Translations under genes and position numbers: made by a program | Notes under the pieces: generated by a model | Told to the model about the DNA's origin: nothing | The model's input: only the letters and a program-made list of their open reading frames with translations | Database searches by the model: none | Shown here: positions 33,578 through 42,677 of the stretch, one piece after another | How the letters are laid out: the number at the start of each line of letters is the position of its first letter | Position numbering within the stretch: position 1 is the first letter of the stretch | Assembly: GCF_029893965.1 (NCBI RefSeq) | Contig: NZ_JARXXP010000003.1 | Coordinates: 416,197-480,196, forward strand | DNA: 64,000 bases | From: Paenibacillus sp. PastM-3 | GTDB taxonomy: Bacteria; Bacillota; Bacilli; Paenibacillales; Paenibacillaceae | Reading direction: 5' to 3'

Positions 33578-36328
33578 TTGTCCGGTCAAAAAAGATCAAA
33601 ACATACTCTTAGAGCTTATTCTGCCCAGGCGGCTTCTGCTGTTCTGGCCGGCGCCATCGCGTTTGGCGGAGCAGGTGCGGCGTTTGCGGAGACTGCAGCT
33701 GCCCCAACCACTACTTCGGCGACAACAACGCAAGCCGCAGCAGCGGCAGGCAGTATTTTCAGCGATGTGAAGACTGGCTTCTGGGCCGAAAAACATATCT
33801 ACAAGCTGGCTTCACAAGGAATTGTGGTCGGCAACAACGGGCTGTTCCGTCCTGGAGATTCCGTTACCCAGCAGGAAGCTGTCCTGATGGCTCTGCGGTT
33901 TATGAAGCTGAACAACAGCGCAGATACAACAACAGATGTTGTCCTGCCGTCGAATTTTCAGGTCAATAACTATTATAAGCCTTACGTTGTGCTTGCCTTC
34001 CAGTCAGGTTTGCTGGACAAAACAGTAGAAATGGCTGCGGACAATCTCAAAACCTCCTGGGGAGAGCGCAAGGCTTCCCGGGAATGGGTGGCTGAGCTGC
34101 TAATCCGCGCACTGGGGAAAAGTCCGGAAGCGGCTGCGGCTGCAAACGAACCTACGGGGTTCGCTGATGATGCCAAGGTCTCGGCCAATAAGCGCGGCTA
34201 TATCAATGCTGCGGTAGATCTGGGGCTTGCAAACGGGCTGGACGGTAACCGCTTTGATCCTCAGGGTGCAGTAACCCGCGCACAGCTGGCGACTTTCTTC
34301 AGCCGGGCAGAAGCGCATAATTCACTGCAGTATGACAACACGGTTTCCGGTACCATTAGCGCTTTGAAGGACGGCAAGCTGATGCTGTACAGCAACGGCA
34401 CTAATGCTGTTTATAATCTGAGTGCATCAACCGCCTATTTTACAAGTGCCTCCGAAGCGAGAATCGGCCTGAATGATGTTCAGCCATATACTAAAGTTAC
34501 GGTTATCGGGGCAACCTACAATGCCGTCTATGTAGAGGTTACTAATCCAGCGCAGCAGATCGAGAGCGCCGAAGGTACGTTTGCCAAGGTAACACCAGGC
34601 GTGATCTGGGTGGATTCCCCAACGGGATATGATCAATACAGCTATGATGAGAACACCGTTTTTGTCGACGTAAATGATGCTGTGATTAATGCTTCAGCGG
34701 TGACTGCAGGGAGCAAAATCAAGCTGACACGTGAAACCTACAGCGGTTCCCGGAAAGTGGTCAAGCTGCAGGTGACTTCAGGCATTGTTAACAAAACCGC
34801 TGCCGGAACGATTCAAAGCGTTGATACTGCAGGCAAAAAAATCACCTTCAGGAATGCAACCGGAACAGTAGAAACCTTCAGCTGGGAGGATGGCAGCACA
34901 CTGTTCAGCTCACAGAGCGCAGTACTGCAGCCTGCCGATCTTAAGACCAATTCTGCTGTGAAATATACGGTTAAAAATAATATTCTGACTGCAGTAGAAG
35001 TAACCTCTGCAGCAGAACGGACAGTCTCCGGATACATTATGGAGCTGACAGGCTCAACCATTGTATACAAAAAGTCTGACGGTACACGTGAGGTTAAGCT
35101 GCTCGCGGCATCGCCGGCTATCGTGATACCTAATGTAACCAGTCCGGCCGCAGCAGATCTTATTGCCGATGCTACCGGAGGGGACAACGTTCAGCTGACA
35201 CTGAACAGCAGCGATCAGGTTACCATGATTGAAGTGACCAGCCGTCAGATCGAACAATACAGTGGTGCAACGGTGGTCGCTTATAATGCCAAAACCCAGC
35301 TGCTTACCTTTACGGACAGCAGCAGCAAAGCGCATGTGGTGCAGTTGAATGCCAGCACCAAGCTTGCTTATGACGGAGTTGCCTCTCCGACGCTGGCAGG
35401 CATTGCCTCCAGACTGACGGAAGGCCGCAAGGTGGATGTGAATGCCGTCGGTGACCGCGCCTTGTCAGTAGAAAGTACCACGAAGTATACCGGGACACTG
35501 GCCTCACTAAACGCCACTGCACGGACGCTTGTACTGAATCTGGCTAACGGCCAGTCGCTTACACTGCCTTATCCGGTGAGCGTTGATTATTTCGGCAGAC
35601 CATCGGCCTCCATTGCTGATGTATCCGTTAACAGCCAGGTTACAGCAGTGCTTTCCGGTGGTCAGGACGTGATCTCGGTGCTGCGTGTGCAATCTGCTGC
35701 GCAGCTTGAGATTACTACGCTGAACAGTACTGCAAACAAGCTGGGTGTAAAATGGTCTGGAGGTACAAGCGAACTGTACACGCTGACTGTTCCAATGACT
35801 AATGAAGCAGGCCAGAACATTAGCATCAGTGACCTGAAGGTGGGCGGCTTCATCAACGTGAAGTTTGACGGAAGCACACCCGTCTCGATCCAGTCAGTGA
35901 AGCTAAGCAGCGGTCAGGTAGCTGCGGTCGATGCTGCGGCAGGAACGTTGACTGTCAAGGATTACACAGGAGCTTCACAGACCTTTACGGCCGGAAGCGG
36001 TGTACGGGTAGTCCGCGACGGTGTGACGACAACCTCACTGGGCAATGTGACAACGGCGGACCGGGTGGAAGTGCGGAAGGATTCGGATGGCGTTGTTCTC
36101 ATCCGTGTACTGACCCAGCTCAGCAAGGTATTCTCACGGGTGGATGCAGCGACCAATGAGCTTCAGGTCAAACGTACCACTCTGAACGATGTATACCGCT
36201 ATACGCTTGCGCCAAATGTATATATTCATCAAGGTGACACGACTTTATCCGTGCAATCTCTCAAAGAAAATGATAATATTATAATGTATTTTAATAATGA
36301 AGTTGTGGTTGAAATTGTGAAACAATAA
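33578..36328 (+). CDS. Large S-layer homology (SLH) domain surface protein
   Basis: A 916-residue secreted protein. I chose the TTG at 33578, eight bases after AGAGGGG; the upstream alternative lacks a site. A signal peptide (about 1-40, cut after AAFA) is followed by three SLH units (about 60-250: FSDVKTGFWAEKHIYKLASQG, then YYKPYVVLAFQSGLL, then ADDAKVSANKRGYINAA and ARAQLATFFSRAE-type end) that bind pyruvylated wall polymer. The remaining 650 residues are Thr/Ser/Val-rich beta repeats, each close to 70-90 residues (GTIQSVDTAGKKITF, GYIMELTGSTIVY types). No enzyme domain is visible; probably structural. Confidence 0.9.
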   Translation: MSGQKRSKHTLRAYSAQAASAVLAGAIAFGGAGAAFAETAAAPTTTSATTTQAAAAAGSIFSDVKTGFWAEKHIYKLASQGIVVGNNGLFRPGDSVTQQEAVLMALRFMKLNNSADTTTDVVLPSNFQVNNYYKPYVVLAFQSGLLDKTVEMAADNLKTSWGERKASREWVAELLIRALGKSPEAAAAANEPTGFADDAKVSANKRGYINAAVDLGLANGLDGNRFDPQGAVTRAQLATFFSRAEAHNSLQYDNTVSGTISALKDGKLMLYSNGTNAVYNLSASTAYFTSASEARIGLNDVQPYTKVTVIGATYNAVYVEVTNPAQQIESAEGTFAKVTPGVIWVDSPTGYDQYSYDENTVFVDVNDAVINASAVTAGSKIKLTRETYSGSRKVVKLQVTSGIVNKTAAGTIQSVDTAGKKITFRNATGTVETFSWEDGSTLFSSQSAVLQPADLKTNSAVKYTVKNNILTAVEVTSAAERTVSGYIMELTGSTIVYKKSDGTREVKLLAASPAIVIPNVTSPAAADLIADATGGDNVQLTLNSSDQVTMIEVTSRQIEQYSGATVVAYNAKTQLLTFTDSSSKAHVVQLNASTKLAYDGVASPTLAGIASRLTEGRKVDVNAVGDRALSVESTTKYTGTLASLNATARTLVLNLANGQSLTLPYPVSVDYFGRPSASIADVSVNSQVTAVLSGGQDVISVLRVQSAAQLEITTLNSTANKLGVKWSGGTSELYTLTVPMTNEAGQNISISDLKVGGFINVKFDGSTPVSIQSVKLSSGQVAAVDAAAGTLTVKDYTGASQTFTAGSGVRVVRDGVTTTSLGNVTTADRVEVRKDSDGVVLIRVLTQLSKVFSRVDAATNELQVKRTTLNDVYRYTLAPNVYIHQGDTTLSVQSLKENDNIIMYFNNEVVVEIVKQ

Positions 36329-36356
36329 TGTTATGGTGGATTTCCGTGTGAAACAC

Positions 36357-36402
36357 CGTCTTGACGCAGTGGATAGACTGACTGCGTCAGGACGTTTTTT
36401 TT
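36357..36402 (+). terminator. Terminator after the SLH gene
   Basis: Stem CGTCTTGACGCAGT / ACTGCGTCAGGACG (one mismatch) with ten-base loop and eight T. Confidence 0.95.
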
Positions 36403-36516
36403 GAAATATAAGAAGAGGTAAGCTTCTCACCGGATGTATCCTTATATTTCTGCAGATTATGAGTGGATACGCTCGCATGTAAACTTCGAGTGTAAATACT
36501 CCGTGGAGGGGACGCT

Positions 36517-37227
36517 ATGAAAGCCGCAGAAGTCCGCCACATTCTGGATACAATTGGGGACTTGTTTCCTGATGCGCATTGCGAGCTGAATCACAAGAAT
36601 GCCTTCGAGCTTACGATTGCCGTATTGTTATCAGCCCAATGTACGGACGCAACAGTAAACAAAGTGACCGTGGACTTGTTTCAGAAGTATCAAACTCCGC
36701 TGGACTACGTTTCCGTTCCCCTGGAGGAGCTGGAGAATGATATCCGGCGCATTGGATTGTTCCGCAACAAAGCCAAGCATATTCAGAATCTGTGTTCGAT
36801 TCTGATTGAGCGGTACGGTGGGGAAGTGCCGCAGGCGCATGATCAGCTGGTGACCTTACCCGGTGTAGGACGTAAGACAGCCAACGTTGTGGTGTCCAAT
36901 GCATTTGGAGTACCGGCTATCGCGGTAGATACGCATGTGGAACGTGTAGCCAAGCGGCTGGCGCTTGCCGGCTGGGAGGATTCCGTGCTCGAAGTGGAGA
37001 AGAAGCTAATGAAGGCGGTGCCCCGTGAGGAATGGACACTCACGCATCACCGGCTGATTTTTTTCGGACGCTATCACTGCAAGGCACAGAATCCGGCATG
37101 CCCTGTGTGTCCGCTGCTCGACGTATGCCGGGAAGGTAAAAAACGTATGAAAACCGCAGCAATCAGGAAAACTAAGACTGAGGCGGGAGCAACAAAGAAG
37201 TTAGAGATGAAGAAGAGGATGGGATAG
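36517..37227 (+). CDS. nth: Endonuclease III
   Basis: Bifunctional DNA glycosylase/AP lyase for oxidised pyrimidines. HhH-GPD core with LSAQCTDATVNKVT near residue 39, catalytic Lys in the LPGVGRKTANVVV loop near 115-127 and the conserved Asp in VDTHVERVAKRL near 137. The iron-sulfur loop is C-x6-C-x2-C-x5-C (CKAQNPACPVCPLLDVC) near 188-204. The tail (205-236) is a basic Lys-rich extension longer than usual. A 10-bp inverted repeat GAAATATAAG / CTTATATTTC lies at 36402-36451 upstream. Confidence 0.95.
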   Translation: MKAAEVRHILDTIGDLFPDAHCELNHKNAFELTIAVLLSAQCTDATVNKVTVDLFQKYQTPLDYVSVPLEELENDIRRIGLFRNKAKHIQNLCSILIERYGGEVPQAHDQLVTLPGVGRKTANVVVSNAFGVPAIAVDTHVERVAKRLALAGWEDSVLEVEKKLMKAVPREEWTLTHHRLIFFGRYHCKAQNPACPVCPLLDVCREGKKRMKTAAIRKTKTEAGATKKLEMKKRMG

Positions 37228-37229
37228 AG

Positions 37230-37496
37230 ATGAAGTGCATTTCTGTGTATACCGATAATTTTGAGACTTTTTCCGATATTTTCGACCGTGTAGTAGAAAG
37301 TCCGCTTGAAGAAAATGAAGAGCAGGAAGTGGAAGGCATCACAATCAGCCATTCCGGCGATGTGCCTGAACACTATCTGGAGCGGATGTCCCAGAAGCCG
37401 GAGGTTGTCGTTATGAAGGACAAGTCCCGCGGTCTGACGATTCTCCAGCACGGCAAGGTGTTTGAAATTCTGCTTCCGGTTCTGGAAACAGCGTAA
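37230..37496 (+). CDS. Small conserved-type hypothetical protein
   Basis: An 88-residue soluble acidic protein starting two bases after the nth stop, preceded by GATGGGATAGAG. Residues 10-50 are acidic (SPLEENEEQEVEG) and 60-85 include a strand-rich VVVMKDKSRGLTILQHG. I recognise no domain. The tight spacing puts it in the nth transcription unit, ending at the 37516 terminator. Confidence 0.65.
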   Translation: MKCISVYTDNFETFSDIFDRVVESPLEENEEQEVEGITISHSGDVPEHYLERMSQKPEVVVMKDKSRGLTILQHGKVFEILLPVLETA

Positions 37497-37515
37497 TATT
37501 CATTTGCAACAAGAG

Positions 37516-37538
37516 CCGGCCCGCAAGGGCCGGTTTTT
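37516..37538 (+). terminator. Terminator after nth and its small neighbour
   Basis: Seven-base GC stem CCGGCCC-GCAA-GGGCCGG followed by TTTTT. Confidence 0.93.
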
Positions 37539-37576
37539 ATATACCCTGACACCGGAAAGTGAGGCCTTAATTCTAT

Positions 37577-37972
37577 ATGGGAGATAAATCTGCAGCTGCG
37601 TTAAAGTCAGACCAAATCGAATCCTTAAAATCAATGAAATCAACCGTTCGAAAGCTCGAAAACGCCGTAAGCCAAATGACCGAAAGCGGCGCAAATACAA
37701 CTCTGGTAAAGAAACGGCTCCATGCTGTCAGTGCGGGCTTAGCGCTGCTTGAAAATGCCTGGGAGCAAAAGCCCCATTCGTACACCCCTGAAGATTTAGC
37801 AGAGGCCCGCAAAGTTCTTCAAGGCTTAATACTGTCCGTTGAAAACAGTTACGCCAAGTCAAAAGCCGGCAGTCCGCAAAGAACGCTCCTGGAAAGAAGG
37901 CTAGTGGGGTTAAATCAGGCCGTTCAGGCGATAGATGATTCTTCCGCAACGCAGGCAGCTGACTCTAAATGA
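37577..37972 (+). CDS. Helical hypothetical protein
   Basis: A 131-residue, mostly helical soluble protein with heptad-like Leu/Ala spacing (KLENAVSQMT, KKRLHAVSAGLALLENAW). There is no signal peptide or known motif. ATG at 37577 lies just after the 37516 terminator and has only a weak upstream AAAGTGAGG site 17 bases back. Followed by the 860-base gap before the dynamin gene. Confidence 0.6.
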   Translation: MGDKSAAALKSDQIESLKSMKSTVRKLENAVSQMTESGANTTLVKKRLHAVSAGLALLENAWEQKPHSYTPEDLAEARKVLQGLILSVENSYAKSKAGSPQRTLLERRLVGLNQAVQAIDDSSATQAADSK

Positions 37973-38832
37973 GTCATTTAACTGCAGTTTGTACATCTAA
38001 AACCATTGGATTTTTGTTATTTGTCCGCATAAGTGTATTTTGTACAGCTATAATTGGCCGGAAAGTCCGAATTGAGCTTTTTGGGAGCAAATAAGTGTAC
38101 GGAGTACATTTATTATGGTTTTTTTAAGAAAAATGTGTTTTTTAGCTGTACAGAGTGCAGTTATTTTAACTGGCAACTATATCTATTGAACGGGAAACTT
38201 AATGGACCCATTAGTGATAAACTCCCCCAATAAAAATGTGGGGTGAGTGATTGTACAAAGTACAGGAGAAGCATCTTACCTCTCGACTTACCGATACTAT
38301 ATAGCTTGCGGGTTTGCTATTACAGACAATTAACTCAAACCGTGCATCATACTCCAAAAACCAGCCTTGAGCTGACAGCCTGCATAACTTCCTCAAATCC
38401 GCCTCTTAGGTATGTGCCAAATTCAACCCTTTAAAATACCTATTTAATTTGCTTAGCACTTTTTTTCAAATGAAAAGTTGTCTTTGGATGGAAGCTGTGC
38501 GATATACCTATGCCGGGTCATTGGCAATCTCCGTTCCATTTCAAGCGCAAGAATCTGTTCTCTCGTTTTGTAAGGGATTATAGCTGATTTTGTAAAACGT
38601 GATGATTTGATTTGTGACAGACAGGTGATAGAATGTAGGTAATCTGCGACCGATTAAATTTGAAATAATATGTTTTGAAGTATAGCCGGGATGCAATCCA
38701 TCAGCAATTCAGTCAACCATGCATGATTCCGGGTAATTGAAAGCGGTTATTTACAATAAATGGACATATCCTTATTGAAGTACATAGTTATATAGCTGGG
38801 GAAATTTAAGGAAATGGCGGAGGTGGGCACTT
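37973..38832. other. Long intergenic region with five palindromic 13-mers
   Basis: No gene of usable length is seen. The left third holds five dyads of the form TGYRY-N3-GYRCA (separate repeat entry). A promoter-like TTGATT-N16-TAGAAT lies near 38607-38634 and a second TTGAAG...TATATAG near 38777-38800, either of which could drive the dynamin gene. Confidence 0.6.
37983..38264. repeat. Cluster of five TGTAC-N3-GTACA type palindromes
   Basis: Sites at 37983-37995 (TGCAGTTTGTACA), 38034-38046 (TGTATTTTGTACA), 38096-38108 (TGTACGGAGTACA), 38147-38159 (TGTACAGAGTGCA) and 38252-38264 (TGTACAAAGTACA). Two are perfect dyads. The first four are 51, 62 and 51 bases apart and share flanks (AAGTG before, TAT..TGG after). 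Confidence 0.8.
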
Positions 38833-41800
38833 GTGCGGGCAGAACAGACGAAGCTGGAACAGAACCAGAATCAGAACCAGAACCAGAATCAGGTAAAGGA
38901 CTCATCATTAGCCTCATTTAAAGAGCTGATGGATCAGTGGGGGGAAGCTGAAACAGCCAGGGTCATTGCGGATTTGCAGAGTAAAGAGCAGAAGGATGAG
39001 CTGACGATTGCTTTTTGCGGACATTTCTCTGCAGGAAAGTCCAGTATGATCAACAAGCTCTGCGGCAGTAACGTACTGCCTTCAGGTCCGGTTCCGACCA
39101 GTGCCAATATCGTGTCGATCCGTTGCGGGGAGCCGCGTGTTAAGCTGTATCCCGTGCCGGTCCAGAAGGAGATTCCGGTAATCCCCTGGGAGACTTCACC
39201 GGACCAGCTCCAGGAATACTGCCGCAGCGGCGGTGAATACTCAGCCATTGAGGTGTGGGACAAGGTTACGATCCTGGGGGCGCACGGCGTGCTTATGGAT
39301 ACTCCGGGAGTTGACTCTACCGATGACGGTCATCAGGCGGCGACCCGTTCGGCGCTGCATTTGGCCGATGTCGTCTTCTATGTAATGGATTATAATCATG
39401 TGCAGTCCGAAAATAATCTGGCCTTCGCCAAAAATCTCAGTGACTGGGGTAAACCGCTGTATCTTATTGTCAATCAGATCGACAAACACCGCCAGCAGGA
39501 AATTACAATCGCAGAATACCGGCAGCAATTGGAAAGCGCTTTCGATGCCTGGGGCATTCAAGCGGCCGGACTTTTGTTCACCTCCTTGAAGGTGGAGGAG
39601 CATCCGCTGAACCAGTGGGAGGAGCTGCTGAAGCTGATAGCCGCACTGGTGGACCGGCGTGAGGAGCTGCTGCAATACAGCCTGTCCCGGTCAGCCCATC
39701 ATATTGCAGAAACGATTGTAACCGCTTATGCGGAAGAACAGAGTGAGCAGCGGGAACAGCTGAAGGCTGAAACGCAAGGGGCAGATGAAGCGGAAGTGCA
39801 GGCTGCGCTTAAGGCATTGGCAGGGGAGCAGGAAGCTCTTGCCGGCCTGCAGGAAGAGTCGCGGCATCATCTGCGGAGCATGCTGGATACCCTGCTGGGT
39901 AACCTCAACCTAATGCCCGCGGATGTCCGGGAGGCGGCTGGTGCTTATGTGGAGAGCCTTGCTCCCGGATTCCGGCGCGGGCTCCTGTTCACTGCCGGCA
40001 AGCGGGAGAAGGAGCAGGAGAAGCGGCTTGCCTCCTGGCATAGCCTGCAGAGCCGGGAAATCTCCGGCCAGCTGGATTGGCACCTTCTGCAGGCGGTGCG
40101 TGAATGGGCCGAAGGCCTGGATATCTGGGAGGACGGGGCTGAGACCCGTCTGAAGGACAGCTTACCGGCGGTGAGCCGCGAGTGGCTTGCGGCGCAGGTG
40201 AAGCCGGGAACGGCCGGCAGCGGCGAGGCGCTGCTTAACTTCTGCCGCGCCCTGGCGGCAGAGATCAAAGCGCAGTACCGCCGCGCAGTACTGGCGGCCG
40301 GCGATGAGCTGCTGGCGAAGCTGCCGCCGCTCATTGCTGAGCGGCAGGGCGCTCTCGCGCGCCGCGAAGCCGCCCTGCTGCGCCAGGCGGACGCCGCAGC
40401 TAGACTCGCGGCGCTTGACCGCGCGGCGGACGCCCGCGCGGCAGCCCTTGCGGCGCTGCTGCCGCAGCGCCGCGCCCTTACCCCCGGTGCCTTGCCGGGG
40501 GTAAGGGCAACTGCGAACGCGGCCGTGCCGGAGGCGGCGCCGCGTGAAGCACAGCCGCGCCGCAGCGCCGCGGCTGGCCCTTCCGCCGCCCCGGCCTCTC
40601 CGGCGGCGGGGTCGCCGGCGGGCGGACGCCGCCGGCTGGGCAAGGCCGCAGCGGTGCTGGACGCTGCGGCGGAGCTGCTGCGCGGCGAGCCGGCGATGGC
40701 CTCGGCGGCGCGCAGCCTGGCGGCGCGGGCCCAGACCATCGCCGCCGGCCGCTTTACGCTGGCGCTGTTCGGAGCGTTCAGTGCCGGCAAGTCCTCCTTC
40801 GCCAACGCCCTGCTGGGCGAAGACGTGCTGCCGGTGTCTCCGCATCCCGCCACAGCCGCCGTCGGGCGCATTCTTGCGCCGGAGGGTGAATACCGGCACG
40901 GGGATGCCCTCGTAACAATGAAATCGCAGCAGGAATTCTGGGATGATATTGTCCATTCGTTTCATGTGCTGCAGCTGCCGGTGCCGCAGCGGGAGACCTG
41001 GATCTCCGTCGCAGCTAACCTGCAGGCCGGCGGCCTGCATCCGTCGGCGCTGCCGCATATCGGTTTCCTGCGGGCTGCAGCGGCAGGCTGGCAGAAGGCG
41101 GAAGCGCTGCTCGGTACGGTGCGGACGGTGGACCTGCAGGAATACCGCAGTCTGGTCGCAGACGAGACACAAGCCTGCTTCATACAGGAGACGGATTTGT
41201 ACTATGACTGCCCGCTTACCGCAAGCGGCATTGTCCTAGTCGATACGCCGGGGGCGGATTCCCTGCATGCCCGCCATACCGGGGTAACCTTCGGCTATAT
41301 GAAGAATGCCGATGCCATCTGCTTCGTGACCTATTACAATCACGCCTTCTCCAAGGCGGACCGGGGGCTGCTGGCCCAGCTCGGCAGAATTAAAGACAGC
41401 TTCGCACTGGATAAAATGTTCTTTATCATTAATGCCTCTGACCTGGCCGGAAGTGAGGAAGAGCTGGAGGAGGTCAAGGCGCATGTAGCCGGCAACCTGC
41501 GCGCAGGCGGCCTGACCAAGCCGCGGATTTATGCCTTATCCAGCCTGCTGGCTCTGGAAGGCAAAACAGGACTCGACCGCAATCGGTATGAAGCGTCACG
41601 CTTTAGCAGCTTTGAGGACGCGCTGGCCCGGTTCGCCGGCGGGGAGCTGCCGCAGCTGTCGCTGCACGCCGCCAGGGACAGCATAGCTTCGGTGCGGCAG
41701 CAGGCCGAGGAATGGCGGGAGCTGGCAGCTGCCGAGGCAGGCAGACGGGAAGCAGGGCTGCAGGAGCTCCAGGCCCGTAAAGAAGCTGCCGGCAGGCGGC

Positions 41801-42528
41801 TTGCCCTGCTGGCGGCGGAAGAACGGCCGGCCAGTGATCTGCGGCGCGAAGGTGCAGAGCTGATCTATCATGTCGGCCAGCGGATCAGCTTCGCGCTGGG
41901 ACGGTTCTTTCAGGAATCCTTTCATCCTTCCCTGCTGCGTGAGGATGCGCGTAATTTGAAGGAGATCTTTACCGCCTGCGGGCGGGAGCTGGAACGTACA
42001 CTGCAGCGGGAGCTGGAGCAGGAGCTGTGGGCCACGACCTTACGGCTGGAGGCAGCCGGGAGGCGGCTTGCCGGCCAGGCTACCCTGGCAGCGGCAGAGG
42101 AACTGGCTTTATCCGTCCGGGGTCTGCTGGAGAGCGGGCAGGAGCACTGGGCTGCGCCGGAGAAGCTGGAGGCCCGGCTGAGCCCGCTGGACTGGCCGGC
42201 CTTCTGGAGCCGGTTCAAATCACCGCGCCATTTCTTTGAAGGCCCGGGCCGTTCAGAGCTGCGTGCGGAAGCAGAGCCGCTGCTCAAAGAGGCTGTCACC
42301 AGGGCGGCTGAAGCGGAACAGAAGCTGTTGCTGGACTTCTATGCTGATGCCCTGAACTCGGAATTAGGCCGTGCTGCATCCACGCTGCAGGAAGCCTTGC
42401 AGGAACGGGAGGAAGCGATGTCAGAGCTGCTGAGAGGGGGTGATTCAGCGGAGCACTGGAGTGGAATTGCCGCACAGCTGCACCGGCTGGAACAGTCTTT
42501 CGGAGAACTTCTCAACAATGATCTGTGA
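38833..42528 (+). CDS. Bacterial dynamin-like protein with two GTPase modules (DynA type)
   Basis: A 1231-residue fusion of two dynamin units as in Bacillus DynA, which tethers and fuses membranes and helps the cell survive membrane damage. The first module begins with a Gln/Asn tract (LEQNQNQNQNQNQ) then G1 GHFSAGKSS near 63 and DTPGVDS; the second has GAFSAGKSS near 647 and DTPGADS near 806. Long coiled-coil stalk regions follow each. The join (about 530-630) is an Ala/Arg/Pro-rich, very GC-rich linker with a 14-bp perfect DNA palindrome. GTG start at 38833 after GGAGGTGG. Confidence 0.88.
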   Translation: MRAEQTKLEQNQNQNQNQNQVKDSSLASFKELMDQWGEAETARVIADLQSKEQKDELTIAFCGHFSAGKSSMINKLCGSNVLPSGPVPTSANIVSIRCGEPRVKLYPVPVQKEIPVIPWETSPDQLQEYCRSGGEYSAIEVWDKVTILGAHGVLMDTPGVDSTDDGHQAATRSALHLADVVFYVMDYNHVQSENNLAFAKNLSDWGKPLYLIVNQIDKHRQQEITIAEYRQQLESAFDAWGIQAAGLLFTSLKVEEHPLNQWEELLKLIAALVDRREELLQYSLSRSAHHIAETIVTAYAEEQSEQREQLKAETQGADEAEVQAALKALAGEQEALAGLQEESRHHLRSMLDTLLGNLNLMPADVREAAGAYVESLAPGFRRGLLFTAGKREKEQEKRLASWHSLQSREISGQLDWHLLQAVREWAEGLDIWEDGAETRLKDSLPAVSREWLAAQVKPGTAGSGEALLNFCRALAAEIKAQYRRAVLAAGDELLAKLPPLIAERQGALARREAALLRQADAAARLAALDRAADARAAALAALLPQRRALTPGALPGVRATANAAVPEAAPREAQPRRSAAAGPSAAPASPAAGSPAGGRRRLGKAAAVLDAAAELLRGEPAMASAARSLAARAQTIAAGRFTLALFGAFSAGKSSFANALLGEDVLPVSPHPATAAVGRILAPEGEYRHGDALVTMKSQQEFWDDIVHSFHVLQLPVPQRETWISVAANLQAGGLHPSALPHIGFLRAAAAGWQKAEALLGTVRTVDLQEYRSLVADETQACFIQETDLYYDCPLTASGIVLVDTPGADSLHARHTGVTFGYMKNADAICFVTYYNHAFSKADRGLLAQLGRIKDSFALDKMFFIINASDLAGSEEELEEVKAHVAGNLRAGGLTKPRIYALSSLLALEGKTGLDRNRYEASRFSSFEDALARFAGGELPQLSLHAARDSIASVRQQAEEWRELAAAEAGRREAGLQELQARKEAAGRRLALLAAEERPASDLRREGAELIYHVGQRISFALGRFFQESFHPSLLREDARNLKEIFTACGRELERTLQRELEQELWATTLRLEAAGRRLAGQATLAAAEELALSVRGLLESGQEHWAAPEKLEARLSPLDWPAFWSRFKSPRHFFEGPGRSELRAEAEPLLKEAVTRAAEAEQKLLLDFYADALNSELGRAASTLQEALQEREEAMSELLRGGDSAEHWSGIAAQLHRLEQSFGELLNNDL
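40474..40508. repeat. 14-bp perfect palindrome inside the dynamin linker
   Basis: GCCCTTACCCCCGG (40474-40487) pairs perfectly with 40495-40508 across a seven-base loop, in frame and encoding ALTPGALPGVRA. It lies in the non-conserved linker between the two GTPase modules. Confidence 0.85.
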
Positions 42529-42555
42529 AGTTTGTAGGAAAATGTCGAAGAACAC

Positions 42556-42660
42556 TTGCAAATTAACCGCTGATGGAAGAAAATAAAGAAGCCTGGAAAT
42601 TTACATTGAAACTGCTGTCCGTTTACAGAAACCTTGAAAATCAGCAGTTAAATTTGCGAA
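42556..42660. repeat. Long imperfect inverted repeat in the purT leader
   Basis: TTGCAAATTAACCGCTGA (42556-42573) matches the complement of 42641-42660 with one mismatch and two extra bases. It encloses about 67 bases and ends 18 bases before purT. Known purine riboswitch and PurR box patterns were not seen. Confidence 0.7.
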
Positions 42661-42677
42661 AGAGGTTGGAATCGACA

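Noticed and set aside
38211..38434. Short frames on both strands in the gap before the dynamin gene
   Set aside because: No ribosome sites, no protein-like pattern, and they cross the palindromic 13-mers.
40162..41172. 336-codon minus-strand open frame
   Set aside because: Lies antisense to the GC-rich middle of the dynamin gene, where stop codons are rare; the plus-strand product has clear domains and the minus product does not.
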